Source: B1 sp044370475 (GTDB lineage: Bacteria; Bacteroidota; Bacteroidia; UKL13-3). Taken from it: 12,894 nt of DNA. Both the position numbers and the translations under genes were made by a program. Shown here in pieces: positions 1 through 6,989 of this stretch (within the stretch, counting starts at the first letter, position 1; every line of letters begins with the position of its first letter). The DNA is taken from contig JBILVK010000078.1 in NCBI GenBank assembly GCA_044370475.1, positions 1-12,894 of the forward strand. The letters are read 5' to 3'. A model generated the notes under the pieces. The model had not been told where the DNA came from. It ran no database searches and saw nothing but the letters and a program-made list of their open reading frames with translations.

Positions 1-126
1 TGGAATACAGAATTTGCTAATAAAAAGGGTCGGGTAATGCCAAACAAAAAATTTAACAAGATTGGAGAAAACGATACCCTATATATTAAAATTGAAGGTT
101 GGGTGGATATTCCTTCCTTTAATTAA
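1..126 (+). CDS. C-terminal end of an unidentified protein (partial)
   Basis: The reading frame is open from the first base to a TAA at 124-126 and encodes the last 41 residues of a protein that starts before the window. The peptide begins WNTEFANKKG and ends GWVDIPSFN. It is rich in Lys and Asn, with short alternating hydrophobic stretches (TLYIKIEGWVDI) that could form beta strands. I recognise no family. It is on the same strand as thiL. A promoter-like sequence lies in the 48-nt gap that follows, so thiL need not depend on read-through from this gene. The frame has no stop over its whole length and ends neatly before the promoter, which is the only support for calling it coding. Confidence 0.55.
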   Translation, partial: WNTEFANKKGRVMPNKKFNKIGENDTLYIKIEGWVDIPSFN

Positions 127-138
127 GGCTAGCATTCC

Positions 139-169
139 TTTGTCTGAACCTAAAATTGGCGTAAATTTG
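139..169 (+). promoter_or_regulatory. Bacteroidota-type promoter of thiL
   Basis: TTTG at 139-142 (-33 element) and TAAATTTG at 162-169 (an exact match to TAnnTTTG, the -7 element) are separated by 19 nt, the spacing typical of the primary-sigma promoter in Bacteroidota. Only 5 nt separate the -7 element from the ATG at 175, so transcription would begin at or next to the start codon, giving a leaderless or nearly leaderless mRNA. Confidence 0.65.
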
Positions 170-174
170 CGCCT

Positions 175-1209
175 ATGTTTGAAAACGCTTCCAGAACTGA
201 AATTAGCACATTGGGCGAGTTTGGCTTGATAGAGCACCTCACCAAAAATTTTACGCTTCATCATAACACCCTAAAAGGCATTGGCGATGATGCGGCTGTG
301 ATTACTCCCACTGAAGGCATGAAAACCGTTGTTTCTACTGACCTTTTGGTGGAAGGTGTGCATTTTGATTTGAGTTATTTTCCTATGAAGCATTTGGGTT
401 ATAAAGCTGTGGTGGTGAACCTAAGTGATATTTATGCCATGAATGCGCAGCCTAAGCAGATTACAGTTTCTTTGGCTCTATCTAGCAGGTTTTCTTTGGA
501 GGCAGTAGAAGAGTTATATGCAGGAATTGCCTTGGCTTGCGAGCATTATAAGGTAGACTTAGTGGGTGGAGATACCAGTTCTTCTAAGCAAGGATTGGTG
601 ATTAGCATTACTGCTATTGGCGAGGGTAATGAAAGTGATTTGGTATATAGAAGTGGGGCCAAAGCAAATGAGTTGTTGGTGGTGAGTGGAGATTTAGGCG
701 GGGCTTATTGTGGCTTTCAATTGTTGGAGCGCGAGAAGCGCGTTTACCTAGATAATCCGTCGGTTCAGCCCGATTTAAGCGGACATGATTATATTATAGA
801 GCGCCAATTGAAACCTGAGGCGCGCAAGGATATTGTTGAGCTTTTGAAGACTTTGGAGATACACCCTACTTCGATGATGGATGTGAGTGATGGTTTGGCA
901 AGCGAGTGTTTTCACCTGGCTAAGGCATCTGAGGTGGGCATTACTTTGTATGAGGAAAAGATTCCGATTGACCCAACCACGTATAATTTTGCCCGCGAAT
1001 TGGATTTGGACCCAACGCTTTGTGCGTTAAGTGGTGGCGAGGATTACGAGCTATTGTTTACCATCAAACAGGAAGATTATGCCAAGATTGAACATCATGC
1101 AGATTTTACGGTGATAGGCTTTGTAACTGATAAATCTGAAGGTATGCATATGATGAGCAAAGGTGGCAATAAGCATGCATTGCAAGCCCAAGGTTGGACC
1201 GCTTTTTAA
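175..1209 (+). CDS. thiL: Thiamine-phosphate kinase ThiL
   Basis: A cytosolic enzyme that phosphorylates thiamine monophosphate with ATP to give the cofactor thiamine diphosphate, the last step of thiamine synthesis. The 344-residue length is normal for the family. The AIRS/PurM-type fold signatures are present in order: GIGDDAAV (35-42), STDLLVEGVHF (54-64), NLSDIYAMNA (82-91) and GGDT (131-134). The acidic residues D38, D39 and D56 fit metal and nucleotide binding. The C-terminal half has MDVSDGL (235-241) and GGEDYELLF (287-295). The ATG at 175 was chosen because it follows the promoter directly and fits the usual N-terminus (EFGLIEHL). There is no Shine-Dalgarno sequence. Other thiamine genes are not in the window; thiL commonly stands alone. 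The identification is firm. Confidence 0.96.
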   Translation: MFENASRTEISTLGEFGLIEHLTKNFTLHHNTLKGIGDDAAVITPTEGMKTVVSTDLLVEGVHFDLSYFPMKHLGYKAVVVNLSDIYAMNAQPKQITVSLALSSRFSLEAVEELYAGIALACEHYKVDLVGGDTSSSKQGLVISITAIGEGNESDLVYRSGAKANELLVVSGDLGGAYCGFQLLEREKRVYLDNPSVQPDLSGHDYIIERQLKPEARKDIVELLKTLEIHPTSMMDVSDGLASECFHLAKASEVGITLYEEKIPIDPTTYNFARELDLDPTLCALSGGEDYELLFTIKQEDYAKIEHHADFTVIGFVTDKSEGMHMMSKGGNKHALQAQGWTAF

Positions 1210-1271
1210 GCTTGTGTTAAATAAATTTTTTGGAGATGTTTTTTTAAGGGAAAACCTATAAATTGCCAGCT

Positions 1272-2273
1272 ATGAATTATAGGCTCCTTGCCCTTCTAAT
1301 TATTTGTTTGTCAGGACAATTGTCTGCACAAATTTTGCCCACATTTGGCAATTCTCGTACGGGAGGCAGTGGTATGCAGTTTTTGAAGATACCAAATGAT
1401 GCCAGAAGTACGGCTATGGCGGGGGCGGTTGCGGGAATTACCAATGATGTATCGGCGATGTTTTGGAATCCGGCAGGAATTACCAAAGTGGATACAGGCA
1501 GGTTCAATGTTCAGTTATCTCATACGCGTTATTATGCCAACTCAAATGCCAATTTTGCCGGCATAGTTTTTAAGGCAAGTAAGTACAAGTTTATAGGCGT
1601 GCAAGTGCAGTCATTAAACTATGCTACCATGGAAGAAACCACAGAATGGCAGCCTTATGGAACTGGTAGAAATGTGAATGTAAACAATGTGATGTTGGGA
1701 TTAACCTATGCACAAATCCTCACCGATAATTTTAGTTTTGGTATAAATGGCAAATGGGCACATGAAGGCATTGCAGATGTGCGTGTAAACAATGTTTTAT
1801 TTGATTTAGGATTAACATACCATATTGGGTTAATGAACAGTAAATTTGGTGTGGCTTTCAGCAATTTTGGAATGAATGTGGCGCCAGATGGAAGTGTAAC
1901 CATTCTTAAACTCAATGGAGAAACAAGCGTTAACAGCTTTACTGAACTTTCTGCACCCAGTGTTTTTAGGATAGGTGGTGCTTTAGACCCTATTCATACC
2001 AACATGCATATTTTAACCATGAGTGCGCAGTTGAATCACCCTACAGATAACAACGAAACATTTGCTTTGGGGGCGGAGTATAATTACAAACATTTGCTTT
2101 TTGCGCGCACAGGATATGAAGTTGGTAGTGATGAAGCTTTTGGTTTTCCAACAGCGGGTTTTGGCATGCAGTTGAGAAGGCGCTACGGAAACTTTAGGTT
2201 TGATTATGGCTTTAGCAATAAAGTTAGATTGGGCAATCTTCACCGTTTAACATTATCGGTATGTATCAGATAA
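1272..2273 (+). CDS. PorV/PorQ-family outer-membrane beta-barrel protein
   Basis: A predicted outer-membrane protein of 333 residues. An N-terminal signal peptide of about 20 residues (MNYRLLALLIICLSGQLSAQ) is followed by the family's hallmark segment: SRTGGSGMQFLKIPNDARS (28-46), then AMAG, and NDVSAMFWNPAGI (58-70). The rest is alternating hydrophobic/aromatic strands, as in a FadL-like barrel. In the type IX secretion system, PorV carries cargo to the attachment complex and PorQ acts in the same shuttle group. This protein belongs to that wider family, but I cannot say it is either one, and many genomes carry several paralogues. I chose the ATG at 1272 rather than a TTG at 1263 because it puts the positively charged N-region directly before the signal helix. 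Its last 13 nt overlap the lipoprotein gene, suggesting translational coupling and a joint role in the envelope. Confidence 0.85.
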   Translation: MNYRLLALLIICLSGQLSAQILPTFGNSRTGGSGMQFLKIPNDARSTAMAGAVAGITNDVSAMFWNPAGITKVDTGRFNVQLSHTRYYANSNANFAGIVFKASKYKFIGVQVQSLNYATMEETTEWQPYGTGRNVNVNNVMLGLTYAQILTDNFSFGINGKWAHEGIADVRVNNVLFDLGLTYHIGLMNSKFGVAFSNFGMNVAPDGSVTILKLNGETSVNSFTELSAPSVFRIGGALDPIHTNMHILTMSAQLNHPTDNNETFALGAEYNYKHLLFARTGYEVGSDEAFGFPTAGFGMQLRRRYGNFRFDYGFSNKVRLGNLHRLTLSVCIR

Positions 2274-3517
2274 AAAATATTTTCTTATTGCTTGTAATCT
2301 CTTTGTTGATGGGTTCTTGCAGTATATTTGGCAGTAAAAAAAATAGCACCATAGATGATGTTTTTGTGCAAGGAAGCATTGACCCCAATTTGGTTCCTAA
2401 TAATGTGAGCTATGTTCCAATTTATCCTTACATCAACAATGTTAGGAATCCACTTGATGTTTTTGTAGGTTATGATGAGTTAATCTATATTGTTTGCGAT
2501 AATGATGTAGACAATAAAGCAGACAATGAAGTTTTGGTTTACGATCAAAAGGCCAACTTGGTTTTTAGGTTGAATATTTTTGGCGCAACAGATATTACTC
2601 AAGACCGCAGACTTCATACCTATATAGCAGGAAGGTATTATACCGATGGTTCCAAAACAACACACTTAGCTGCAGTTTATCATATTGAAAAAATGGCAGC
2701 AGGCACTCCTAATTTTTTAGATACCATTACCCATTTTACCTGCGATGAAAGTAGAAACAATACTTCGTTTAGGGGAGCCGATGATATTGCAGTTGAGTTT
2801 ACTGGTTTGGCAACCTTGTGGGATAATACTTTGTATGTAGCAAGAACAGGACCGAGAAACGACTTAACCAGCATTGCTAGGCCAGACAATGGTGTTCTGG
2901 TATTTGATGCAGCAGGTTTAAATATTGGCTTTACCACCAATTTAAATCCCAACCAATCTAGTTTAAAATCGAGTTTAGGCATTAGTGGATTGGCCACATT
3001 GGCTGCACCTCCACAGCGTTTATCTGGAATAAGCACTTCTAAGAATTTCTTTATAAGCTTAGCAGATCAGAACAATAATTTAGAGTATAGGGCCTTGAGC
3101 ATTGTTGCCACTGATGATCCAGACCAAGGGGTTATATTTGGAGAGAATACCTCCTTTTTAAATTTTGATGTAAGCAAGGCCGATCGGTTTATGTATGAAA
3201 GTTTTAGGTTTAAGAAACCAGAAGACATCTATGTAGCGCCTGATGCGAGTGGGTATATTTTTGTAACAGATAGCGAGAAAGATTCTGTTTTTGTATTTAC
3301 CAATGGAGGCTTTGAAGGTGTGAATCCTCCAGCCAACAGCAGCATTAAAAAGCAAATCATTGTATCGTTTGGAGGTAGTGGTTCGGATGGTAAAGGAAGT
3401 GGTCCTTTTAACTTGATAAACCCAACGGGAATATGTTACTTTAACAGGACCATTTTTGTGTGCGACAAAGGCAACAACCGTGTTTGCAGGTATAAATTGA
3501 ATACCGATTTGCAATAG
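2261..3517 (+). CDS. Lipoprotein with NHL-like beta-propeller
   Basis: A predicted lipoprotein of 418 residues. The signal peptide ends in a lipobox, LMGSC, with the lipidated cysteine at C20, followed by a basic linker (SKKNST). The mature part looks like a six-bladed NHL-type propeller. Repeated blades follow the pattern 'P-x-D/G-I-x-V ... IYVCD/IFVTD-x-x-N-x-x-V-x-V/RY', clearest near residues 65-105 (LDVFVGYDELIYIVCDND ... VLVYD) and near 315-418 (PEDIYVAPDASGYIFVTD ... PTGICYFNRTIFVCDKGNNRVCRY). An acidic DNDVDNKADNE stretch (80-90) could bind a metal. NHL propellers usually bind proteins or ligands; no catalytic motif is visible. It starts inside the end of the PorV/PorQ-type gene, so both are probably translated together and may form a barrel-lipoprotein pair at the outer membrane. 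The specific function is unknown. Confidence 0.8.
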   Translation: MYQIKNIFLLLVISLLMGSCSIFGSKKNSTIDDVFVQGSIDPNLVPNNVSYVPIYPYINNVRNPLDVFVGYDELIYIVCDNDVDNKADNEVLVYDQKANLVFRLNIFGATDITQDRRLHTYIAGRYYTDGSKTTHLAAVYHIEKMAAGTPNFLDTITHFTCDESRNNTSFRGADDIAVEFTGLATLWDNTLYVARTGPRNDLTSIARPDNGVLVFDAAGLNIGFTTNLNPNQSSLKSSLGISGLATLAAPPQRLSGISTSKNFFISLADQNNNLEYRALSIVATDDPDQGVIFGENTSFLNFDVSKADRFMYESFRFKKPEDIYVAPDASGYIFVTDSEKDSVFVFTNGGFEGVNPPANSSIKKQIIVSFGGSGSDGKGSGPFNLINPTGICYFNRTIFVCDKGNNRVCRYKLNTDLQ

Positions 3518-3761
3518 AATGTATTAGCAAGGTTCTTAAAACCAATTTATAGTTCTCCATATGATTAACAAAAACAATTACTGTAATTTGAGGACCTCAA
3601 TGTTTGACAAAAGCTTATTTGAAAGCTATGTTGGTTCGGACCAAAACCTTTAAAAAAATAATGTGTTATAAGATGTTTAGGTTATTAATTTAACAATTAA
3701 ATAAATTCCTTTTCTGGAAATTGGCGCGGTATTTAGGGATATAGAGTAAAGAAATTATAAT
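3518..3761. other. Non-coding spacer before bshA
   Basis: This 244-nt AT-rich gap has no convincing gene and no hairpin with a T-run that would serve as a terminator for the lipoprotein gene. It contains two short inverted repeats: TTGAGG-A-CCTCAA (3588-3600), and TTGGT/ACCAA around TCGG just downstream. The bshA promoter presumably lies here, but I see no good TAnnTTTG match near the start codon. Confidence 0.5.
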
Positions 3762-4910
3762 ATGAATATAGGTATAGTATGTTATCCTACTTATGGAGGC
3801 AGTGGCGTGGTGGCAACAGAGTTGGGTAAGGCATTGGCATTGCGTGGACATAAGGTTCATTTTATTACGTACAAACAGCCCGCGCGCCTAGATTTCTTTA
3901 CTGAGAACACTTTTTACCATGAGGTGTATGTGAGTAACTATCCATTATTTGATTTCCCGCCTTATGAGACTGCATTGATTAGCCATTTGGTAGATGTGGT
4001 TAGGTTTGAGAAATTAGACATTTTGCATGTACATTATGCCATTCCGCATGCATCTGCGGCCATTATGGCAAAACATATTTTGGCAACCGAAGGAATTAAC
4101 ATTCCTGTAATAACCACATTGCATGGAACGGATATTACTTTGGTAGGTAAAGACCCGAGCTTTGAGCCGGTGGTGAGTTACAGCATTAATATGAGCGACG
4201 GGGTTACCTCTGTTTCTGAATCGTTGAAGCAAGAGACCTATTCGCATTTAAAAAAGGTGACACGTGATATCAAGGTAATTCCAAATTTTATTGATTTTAC
4301 TCGGTTCAGCAAGCAGAATAGGGAGCATTTTAAGAAGGCCATAGCACCAAATGGAGAGAAATTGGTGGTTCATACTTCTAATTTTAGAAAGGTAAAACGC
4401 ATAGATGATGCCGTAAAAGTTTTTGCAGAGATCAGCAAGAAAATGCCTGCTAAATTGTTGTTGATAGGTGATGGTCCGGAGCGTGTAAATATTGAGAAGT
4501 TATGCAGGGATTTAAACTTAGGGAATAGCGTTACTTTTTTAGGAAAACAAAATCAGGTAGAAGAAATTTTATCTGTATGTGATTTGTTCTTGATGCCAAG
4601 CGAGACCGAAAGTTTTGGTTTGGCGGCATTAGAAGCAATGGCCTGTGAGTTGCCTGTAATATCAAGTAATGCGGGCGGTATACCCGAGTTAAATGTAGAT
4701 GGGGTTACAGGATATTTATGTAATGTGGGGGATGTTGCAAGTATGGCCGAGAAGGCAATTTACATATTAGAAGATTGTGAGCGATTGTTAACTTTTAAGC
4801 ATGCTGCTTTGGAGCGTGCAAAGGAATTTGACATTCATCAAATAGTGCCCGTATATGAGGCTTATTATTTAGAAGTATTGAATAAAGTAAATGCTGTAAA
4901 GGCAAGTTAA
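3762..4910 (+). CDS. bshA: N-acetyl-alpha-D-glucosaminyl L-malate synthase BshA
   Basis: A GT4-family retaining glycosyltransferase that joins GlcNAc from UDP-GlcNAc to L-malate, the first step in making bacillithiol, the low-molecular-weight thiol of Firmicutes and many Bacteroidota. The 382-residue length is typical. The N-terminus IGIVCYPTYGGSGVVATELG (3-22) is the BshA signature with the glycine-rich loop. ILHVHYAIPHA (87-97) and TTLHGTDITLVG (118-129) follow. The C-terminal Rossmann half has NFRKVKR (207-213), LLIGDGPE (233-240) and the E-x7-E donor-binding motif (ESFGLAALE, E283 to E291). The ATG at 3762 has no strong ribosome site (AGTAAAGAAATTATAAT precedes it). The gene appears monocistronic, closed by the hairpin at 4930-4963. 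bshB and bshC are not in the window. The identification is firm. Confidence 0.95.
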   Translation: MNIGIVCYPTYGGSGVVATELGKALALRGHKVHFITYKQPARLDFFTENTFYHEVYVSNYPLFDFPPYETALISHLVDVVRFEKLDILHVHYAIPHASAAIMAKHILATEGINIPVITTLHGTDITLVGKDPSFEPVVSYSINMSDGVTSVSESLKQETYSHLKKVTRDIKVIPNFIDFTRFSKQNREHFKKAIAPNGEKLVVHTSNFRKVKRIDDAVKVFAEISKKMPAKLLLIGDGPERVNIEKLCRDLNLGNSVTFLGKQNQVEEILSVCDLFLMPSETESFGLAALEAMACELPVISSNAGGIPELNVDGVTGYLCNVGDVASMAEKAIYILEDCERLLTFKHAALERAKEFDIHQIVPVYEAYYLEVLNKVNAVKAS

Positions 4911-4929
4911 TTGAATAAAATAAATCATA

Positions 4930-4963
4930 AAAAAAGGCCGTTTATTGCTAAACGGCCTTTTTA
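4930..4963. terminator. Bidirectional intrinsic terminator between bshA and the ACP-like gene
   Basis: A perfect 13-bp stem pairs AAAAAGGCCGTTT (4931-4943) with AAACGGCCTTTTT (4950-4962) around the loop ATTGCT. The core GGCCGTTT is followed by a T-run on the plus strand and, because of the left A-run, by a T-run on the minus strand too. It can therefore stop transcripts of both bshA (ends 4910) and the converging gene (ends 4966). Confidence 0.9.
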
Positions 4964-4965
4964 AT

Positions 4966-5184
4966 TTAAAGATTTTCCATGTACGTGTAAACGTCTTGTA
5001 CCGTGGCGAGGGGTTGGAGGTCTGCAGCAGTTACTGAGGTATCAAAAGCCTCATTGAAAGCATTTGCTAACTCATTGTAATCACCTGCTTGAAAGCCCAA
5101 TTGAGCTTGCATGGTAAGCGAATCTCCTTGAGGTGCTTTGTCCATGATAATTGTTTTTACTCTTCCTTTGATGTCGCTTGGCAT
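4966..5184 (-). CDS. Acyl-carrier-protein-like small protein lacking the phosphopantetheine serine
   Basis: This 72-residue protein resembles acyl carrier protein (ACP). The N-terminus SDIKGRVKTIIMDK (3-16) matches ACP helix I. The segment NELANAFNEAFD (37-48) matches helix II (VELVMALEEEFD). ATVQDVYTYMENL (60-72) matches the last helix (TVGDAVDYIE). In real ACPs a serine in DSL at the start of helix II carries 4'-phosphopantetheine. Here the aligned stretch is QLGFQAGDY (28-36), with Ala33 at that place. A DSL at 21-23 lies 39 residues before the TV of the last helix rather than about 28, so it does not fit as the attachment site. The loop after helix I is about 5 residues shorter than usual. 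No fatty-acid or polyketide gene is nearby. It may be a non-carrier ACP-fold protein or a specialised relative. An exact -7 element lies upstream, and the gene shares the terminator with bshA. Confidence 0.7.
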   Translation of the reverse strand: MPSDIKGRVKTIIMDKAPQGDSLTMQAQLGFQAGDYNELANAFNEAFDTSVTAADLQPLATVQDVYTYMENL

Positions 5185-5212
5185 AGTTTAATAAATTAAA
5201 TAGGTTAAGAAT

Positions 5213-5220
5213 CAAAGATA
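5213..5220 (-). promoter_or_regulatory. -7 promoter element of the ACP-like gene
   Basis: Read on the minus strand this is TATCTTTG, an exact TAnnTTTG match, 28 nt before the ATG at 5184. I see no clear -33 TTTG at the right distance. It lies back to back with the purK start region. Confidence 0.45.
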
Positions 5221-5245
5221 GTTTTTATAATTGGATAATATAAAT

Positions 5246-5253
5246 GATTTTTG
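5246..5253 (+). promoter_or_regulatory. Possible -7 element of purK
   Basis: GATTTTTG differs from TAnnTTTG by one base and ends 4 nt before the purK ATG at 5258, the same close placement as at thiL. If used, the message would be leaderless. No good -33 element is visible, so this is weak. Confidence 0.3.
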
Positions 5254-5257
5254 CGTT

Positions 5258-6415
5258 ATGAATCAGCTAAAAAAACGGATTGGAATTATTGGTGGTGGTC
5301 AGCTAGGGCGCATGATGATTGAGGAAGGGGCTAGGCTGAACCTACACTTTAACGTGTTGGAATCTGATAAAAATTGTCCCTGCGGCCACTTAGCAAATGA
5401 GTTTATAGAAGGCAGTTTAATGGATGAGGCAAGTATTAGAAAACTTGCGGCTATAAGTGATGTACTTACCTATGAAATTGAACATGTAAATACAGAAGCT
5501 TTACTAAAATTGGAGCAAGAAGGAATGGAGATTATTCCCTCGCCAAGGATATTAAAGATGATACAAGACAAGGGCTTGCAAAAGGAGTTTTACGCCAAGA
5601 ATGGCATTCCTTCTGGCAAATTTTTCTTGGTAAACAATAAGGATGAATGGCACAGGTTGATTCCGCTTTTGGGTTCAGACAAATTTGTGGCAAAGACCCG
5701 CACGGGTGGATACGATGGCAAAGGTGTGGCCATTTTAAATGCACAAGAGATGATTGATTTTCCTGAGCGCATTCCTTTTGAGGGGCCTTGCGTTTTGGAG
5801 GAGTTTGTAACCTGTGAGAAAGAATTGGCGGTGATTGTAGCACGTGATAGGGATGGAAATATTGTTTCATTTCCTTCCATAGAAATGGAATTTGACCCTA
5901 TCGCAAATTTGGTTACCCTGTTGATTTCGCCTGCAAGGGTTGGGAGTATCATAGAAGAAAAGGCCGAAGAAATTGCCCGCATGGTGGTACAAGCATTGGA
6001 CGGTCCGGGTTTGTTTGCAGTAGAATTATTCTTAGATAAAGAAGGCAATATTTTTGTGAACGAAGTAGCGCCAAGGCCCCATAATAGTGGTCACCACACC
6101 ATTGAGGCTTGTTATACCTCGCAGTATGAGCAGTTGGCACGCATTTTACTTGGATTGCCTTTGGGGCATACGGAGTTGGTTCAGCCCGCCGGAATGGTAA
6201 ACTTGTTGGGAGCACCTGGTTTTAGTGGAGCATATAGGCTTGATAAGTTAAACGACATTAGTAAATTACCGGGTATTTATGTGCATTTATATGCCAAAGA
6301 AGAGAGCAAACCCATGCGTAAAATGGGTCATGTGAGTATTTTGGCAGCTACCCTTGAAGAGGTTATAGAAAAGGCTTCTTATGTAAGAGAGCATTTAATT
6401 TTTGTAAAAGATTAA
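5258..6415 (+). CDS. purK: N5-carboxyaminoimidazole ribonucleotide synthase PurK
   Basis: A cytosolic ATP-grasp enzyme of de novo purine synthesis. It uses ATP and bicarbonate to carboxylate aminoimidazole ribonucleotide, giving N5-CAIR for PurE. The protein is 385 residues from the ATG at 5258. I prefer this start to an in-frame TTG at 5231 because MNQLKKRIGIIGGGQLGRMM begins just before the first beta strand, as in other PurK proteins. Visible motifs are IIGGGQLGRMM (10-20), TYEIEHV (71-77), KTRTGGYDGKG (146-156, the ATP-grasp glycine loop) and NEVAPRPHNSGHHT (268-281), the PurK signature with metal-binding residues. The usual partner purE is not adjacent. Instead, a GNAT gene starts 3 nt after the stop and is probably co-transcribed. 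Confidence 0.96.
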   Translation: MNQLKKRIGIIGGGQLGRMMIEEGARLNLHFNVLESDKNCPCGHLANEFIEGSLMDEASIRKLAAISDVLTYEIEHVNTEALLKLEQEGMEIIPSPRILKMIQDKGLQKEFYAKNGIPSGKFFLVNNKDEWHRLIPLLGSDKFVAKTRTGGYDGKGVAILNAQEMIDFPERIPFEGPCVLEEFVTCEKELAVIVARDRDGNIVSFPSIEMEFDPIANLVTLLISPARVGSIIEEKAEEIARMVVQALDGPGLFAVELFLDKEGNIFVNEVAPRPHNSGHHTIEACYTSQYEQLARILLGLPLGHTELVQPAGMVNLLGAPGFSGAYRLDKLNDISKLPGIYVHLYAKEESKPMRKMGHVSILAATLEEVIEKASYVREHLIFVKD

Positions 6416-6418
6416 ACC

Positions 6419-6940
6419 ATGAATTTGGCATTTAGCATACACGCTTGCAGCTGGAAACACTATGCTTTATTGGCAGATATAGGCGCGGCAACTTTTTATG
6501 AAACCTTTTCGCATGAAAATGAAAAGGCAGATATGGTGGCTTATATTGAGAAGACATATAACCTTAAACAGGTTGAGGAAAATGTATTGAAGGAGGATAT
6601 TCATTACTATGTTGCTTATGAGGATAAGCAAGATGTGGGCTATTTAAAGTTGCTAGAAAATGTAGAAGTAGCTCAATTGAGTGGCAAGGTAATTGAGCTA
6701 GAGAAAATCTATGTGCGCAAGCCCATGCATGGAAGTGGTGTTGCTGCATTGTTGATGCAACAAGCTATTGATTTTGCCAAGGAGCAAGGCGCCAACCACT
6801 TGTTTTTGGGGGTATGGCAGGAAAATGAGCGCGCGTTGGCTTTCTATAAAAAATTTGGTTTTGAGATTTTTACTACCCGCACTTTTATGTTGGGTAAGCG
6901 CCAATGCGATGATTTTCTTTTGAAACTTGACCTTTTCTAG
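6419..6940 (+). CDS. GNAT-family N-acetyltransferase, PaiA-like
   Basis: A 173-residue acetyl-CoA-dependent transferase. The N-terminus has TFYETF (25-30) and a helix ending AYIEKTYN. Motif A is LEKIYVRKPMHGSGVAALLM (94-113), with the HGSG pyrophosphate-binding turn at 104-107. Motif B is FLGVWQENERALAFYKKFGF (129-148). The TFYETF, LGVW-x-N-x-x-A-x-x-FYKK-x-GF and TFMLG-x-x-x-x-DD combination resembles the PaiA (spermidine/spermine acetyltransferase) subgroup of Bacillus. A polyamine substrate is thus possible, but GNAT substrate calls from sequence are unreliable. It starts 3 nt after purK with no room for a promoter, so it is probably in the same transcript. It has no evident link to purine synthesis. 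A small hairpin follows its stop codon. Confidence 0.85.
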   Translation: MNLAFSIHACSWKHYALLADIGAATFYETFSHENEKADMVAYIEKTYNLKQVEENVLKEDIHYYVAYEDKQDVGYLKLLENVEVAQLSGKVIELEKIYVRKPMHGSGVAALLMQQAIDFAKEQGANHLFLGVWQENERALAFYKKFGFEIFTTRTFMLGKRQCDDFLLKLDLF

Positions 6941-6970
6941 GCATATTATTGCCTAGGTTTTCTTATTTTT
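6937..6970 (+). terminator. Probable weak intrinsic terminator after the GNAT gene
   Basis: CTAGGCA (6937-6943) pairs with TGCCTAG (6950-6956) around a 6-nt loop, followed by GTTTTCTTATTTTT. The stem is only 7 bp and includes the stop codon of the acetyltransferase, so its strength is uncertain. Confidence 0.45.
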
Positions 6971-6971
6971 G
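6964..6971 (+). promoter_or_regulatory. Possible -7 element of the esterase gene
   Basis: TATTTTTG matches TAnnTTTG exactly, 18 nt before the ATG at 6990. It overlaps the T-run of the preceding hairpin, so the match is low in information, and no TTTG stands at the expected -33 position. Confidence 0.3.
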
Positions 6972-6989
6972 ATTTTTCGGTCTGAACCT

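Noticed and set aside
3588..3600. Palindrome TTGAGG-A-CCTCAA upstream of bshA
   Set aside because: Arms of only 6 bp are expected about three times by chance in a window this size. It lies over 160 nt before the gene and next to no promoter element.
5590..6048. Long antisense open frame inside purK
   Set aside because: It lies wholly within a firmly identified gene, its product is Ser/Pro-rich without motifs, and it has no promoter or start context. It is a codon-bias shadow.
4966..6940. Secondary-metabolite cluster built around the ACP-like protein, PurK (ATP-grasp) and the GNAT enzyme
   Set aside because: PurK has its full purine-pathway signature, the ACP-like protein lacks the carrier serine and is transcribed in the opposite direction, and no synthase gene is present.
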